From Enterococcus mundtii (GTDB lineage Bacteria; Bacillota; Bacilli; Lactobacillales; Enterococcaceae): a DNA stretch of 64,000 bases. A model generated the notes under the pieces. The model made no database searches and was not told where the DNA came from. It worked only from the letters and a program-made list of their open reading frames with translations. The position numbers and the translations under genes were made by a program. The stretch covers positions 3,276,001 through 3,340,000 of the forward strand of contig NZ_CP018061.1 of NCBI RefSeq assembly GCF_002813755.1, read 5' to 3'. This document shows positions 62,687-64,000 of this stretch, one piece after another. Each line of letters begins with the position of its first letter. The first letter of the stretch is position 1.

Positions 62687-63626
62687 TTTGGTGATACTCA
62701 TGATAAACATGATAGAGGTTCAGTTCGTACTCTTTCTTTGCATTTGTAACGACCGTATCTAAAATCATACCAGTAACTAGTGAAAGTAAAGCTAGGATCA
62801 TCAATCCTGTACTTAATATGGCTGAAGGGACTTTAGTAATAAAGCTCGTCAACATAAACTCCCGAATGACAGGAATCCCAGTGAACAGACCAGCTAAAAA
62901 GAAAATGACTGTCCAGATATTGAAAAATAGGATAGGTTTATAATCTTTACACATTTTAATGATCATCATAATGACTTTGAAGCCATCAGAAAAGGTATTC
63001 AATTTTGATTCGCTACCTTCTGGGCGATCACGGTAATCAATAGGGAGCTCAACTAATTTGAATTTTTTATCTAAGGCATGAATGGTCAATTCCGTTTCGA
63101 TTTGGAATCCCGCACTCATGATCGGAAAACTTTTGACAAAAATACGATTAAATCCTCGATAGCCAGTCATCACGTCTCTTATTTTTGTTTTATATAAACG
63201 AGTGATCGTATTTTTAACTAAATTATTGCCAAAATCATGGAAGGCGCGTTTATTTTCTTCAAAGTAAGTACCATTAGAAAGACGGTCGCCAATGACCATA
63301 TCCGCTTCGCCAGAACGTAATTTTTCTAAAAGTCCATGTACGGCTTCGGCTGGATAAGTATCATCTCCGTCTACCATCAAGTAGTAGTCCGCATCAATAT
63401 CAAAAAACATTTGACGAATGACATTTCCTTTACCTTGACGAGGTTCTTTTTTTACAATAGCACCCGCTGCAACTGCTAAGTCGTAGGTGTTGTCCGTTGA
63501 GTTATTGTCGTATACATAAATATCTGCTTCTGGTAATTCTCGTTTAAAGTCGGCAATGACTGTAGGAATCGTTGCTTCTTCATTATAACAAGGAATCAGG
63601 ACAGCAATTTTTTCTGTGTGATTCAT
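62667..63626 (-). CDS. family 2 glycosyltransferase with two membrane segments
   Basis: A 319-residue GT2 enzyme of the dolichol-phosphate/GtrB-like type. VLIPCYNEEATI at the start and YLMVDGDDTYP (DxD metal motif near residue 90) show the GT-A fold. MTGYRGFNR near residue 155 is a conserved acceptor-loop motif. Two C-terminal membrane helices (about 240-295) follow. Such enzymes load a sugar on undecaprenyl phosphate for wall glycans or glycoproteins. AGGAG precedes ATG 63626. Confidence 0.9.
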   Translation of the reverse strand: MNHTEKIAVLIPCYNEEATIPTVIADFKRELPEADIYVYDNNSTDNTYDLAVAAGAIVKKEPRQGKGNVIRQMFFDIDADYYLMVDGDDTYPAEAVHGLLEKLRSGEADMVIGDRLSNGTYFEENKRAFHDFGNNLVKNTITRLYKTKIRDVMTGYRGFNRIFVKSFPIMSAGFQIETELTIHALDKKFKLVELPIDYRDRPEGSESKLNTFSDGFKVIMMIIKMCKDYKPILFFNIWTVIFFLAGLFTGIPVIREFMLTSFITKVPSAILSTGLMILALLSLVTGMILDTVVTNAKKEYELNLYHVYHEYHQNKKEER

Positions 63627-63700
63627 TTTTCACTCTCCTAAATAAATTGAAAAAGTTTAAACTAAGCATAACCTATCATGTACGTTTATACCAGTTTTTA

Positions 63701-63757
63701 TGCAAAAAAAGAAGCTCTTATCCATAGGAAAGCCTATTTCTAAGAGAATCTTTTAAA
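63701..63757 (-). terminator. terminator of the PepSY gene
   Basis: On the minus reading the arms GATTCTCTTAGAAATAGG and CCTATGGATAAGAGCTTC pair imperfectly and are followed by seven Ts. Confidence 0.7.
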
Positions 63758-63764
63758 AATGAAA

Positions 63765-64000
63765 TCAAGCATCTGTTCCTTTTTTTCTAGAAATATCTAA
63801 AACAGTACCAGTATAGGCATCTGCTAAAAATTCATAATAGACGACTTCACCATCTTCTATGCGAGAAATCCCACCACGATAAGCTTTTGAATGAATTGCA
63901 AATTTACGTGTCGGTTCTTTCTCAAAAGAGATCCAGGAGCCTTCAATCGAGCCTTCATCTAAAAACGCTTCTTTGATGGTAGCTAAGACTTCATCAGCGG
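63765..64000 (-). CDS. PepSY-domain protein, C-terminal part (cut by window edge)
   Basis: Only the last 78 residues are in the window. The frame runs from the edge (ADEVLATIKEAFLDEG) through KAYRGGISRIEDGEVVYYEFLADAYTG, cited as DGEVVYYEFLADAYTGTVL, to a stop at 63765. The YYEF-x-DAYTG-V pattern is the end of a PepSY domain, common in secreted lipoproteins and protease propeptides. The N-terminus lies beyond position 64000. Confidence 0.75.
   Translation of the reverse strand, partial: ADEVLATIKEAFLDEGSIEGSWISFEKEPTRKFAIHSKAYRGGISRIEDGEVVYYEFLADAYTGTVLDISRKKGTDA

Overview
The window is a chromosomal segment of a low-GC Gram-positive coccus, most likely an Enterococcus of the faecium/hirae/durans type. 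The signs are the acpS-alr-mazF order, a four-gene mevalonate operon, AdhE, an OpuC osmolyte transporter, a KimA-type potassium permease and AA10 chitin/cellulose oxygenases. No rRNA, tRNA, CRISPR, prophage or insertion sequence was found. I do not assign a species.

Layout. 0.2-2.1 kb: acpS, alr and a MazF toxin without an adjacent antitoxin. 2.1-7.7 kb: a YhgE/Pip phage-receptor-type protein and a KimA-like K+ transporter, bracketed by two inverted copies of a ~135 bp palindromic repeat. 7.9-8.5 kb: a mazEF module. 8.6-12.0 kb (minus): opuCA-CB-CC-CD. 12.3-19.1 kb: queA, a Ca2+ P-type ATPase, a DUF975 membrane protein, tgt and yajC. 19.5-22.1 kb: adhE with Rex/CRP-like boxes.

22.7-32.8 kb: a complete unsaturated-uronate catabolic island. 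It holds a GH105 hydrolase, a three-part TRAP transporter, a TIM-barrel isomerase/epimerase, an AraC regulator, an IclR regulator, then kdgA, kdgK, kduI and kduD. The hydrolase would release a 4,5-unsaturated uronate, whose open form goes through KduI, KduD, KdgK and KdgA to pyruvate and glyceraldehyde-3-phosphate. The same 17-bp inverted repeat lies at the same position behind the -10 of both the IclR gene and kdgA, and CcpA-type cre sites precede GH105 and kdgA.

32.8-36.9 kb (minus): mvaK1-mvaD-mvaK2-fni. 37.2-37.8 kb: a deoxynucleoside kinase. 38.0-41.5 kb (minus): two tandem paralogous LPMOs with a shared upstream regulatory block. 42.0-43.4 kb: infC-rpmI-rplT behind an L20-leader-like region. 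43.6-44.9 kb: a very AT-rich Abi-family gene with a HEPN-type motif, preceded by a frameshifted small gene. 45.4-47.3 kb: a large polytopic membrane protein. 47.6-51.8 kb: a permease, a hydantoinase/oxoprolinase-like protein and a HEXXH protein of unknown pathway, followed by a convergent FadR-type regulator.

52.7-55.8 kb: a 55-residue protein, a thioesterase, NAD(P)HX dehydratase and PepV. 56.0-59.7 kb: a beta-glucoside unit (GntR/UTRA regulator, PTS EIIC, 6-phospho-beta-glucosidase) with shared operator motifs. 60-64 kb: two related small charged proteins, a 29-bp perfect inverted repeat, a PH-domain protein, a succinate-semialdehyde-type dehydrogenase, a GT2 glycosyltransferase and a PepSY protein cut by the window edge.

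The most notable points are the TRAP-fed uronate island with its operator pair, the unassigned permease/hydantoinase/HEXXH cluster, the Abi gene beside gene wreckage, the composition-shifted segment inside the Pip ectodomain, and the inverted repeat pair around yhgE-kimA.
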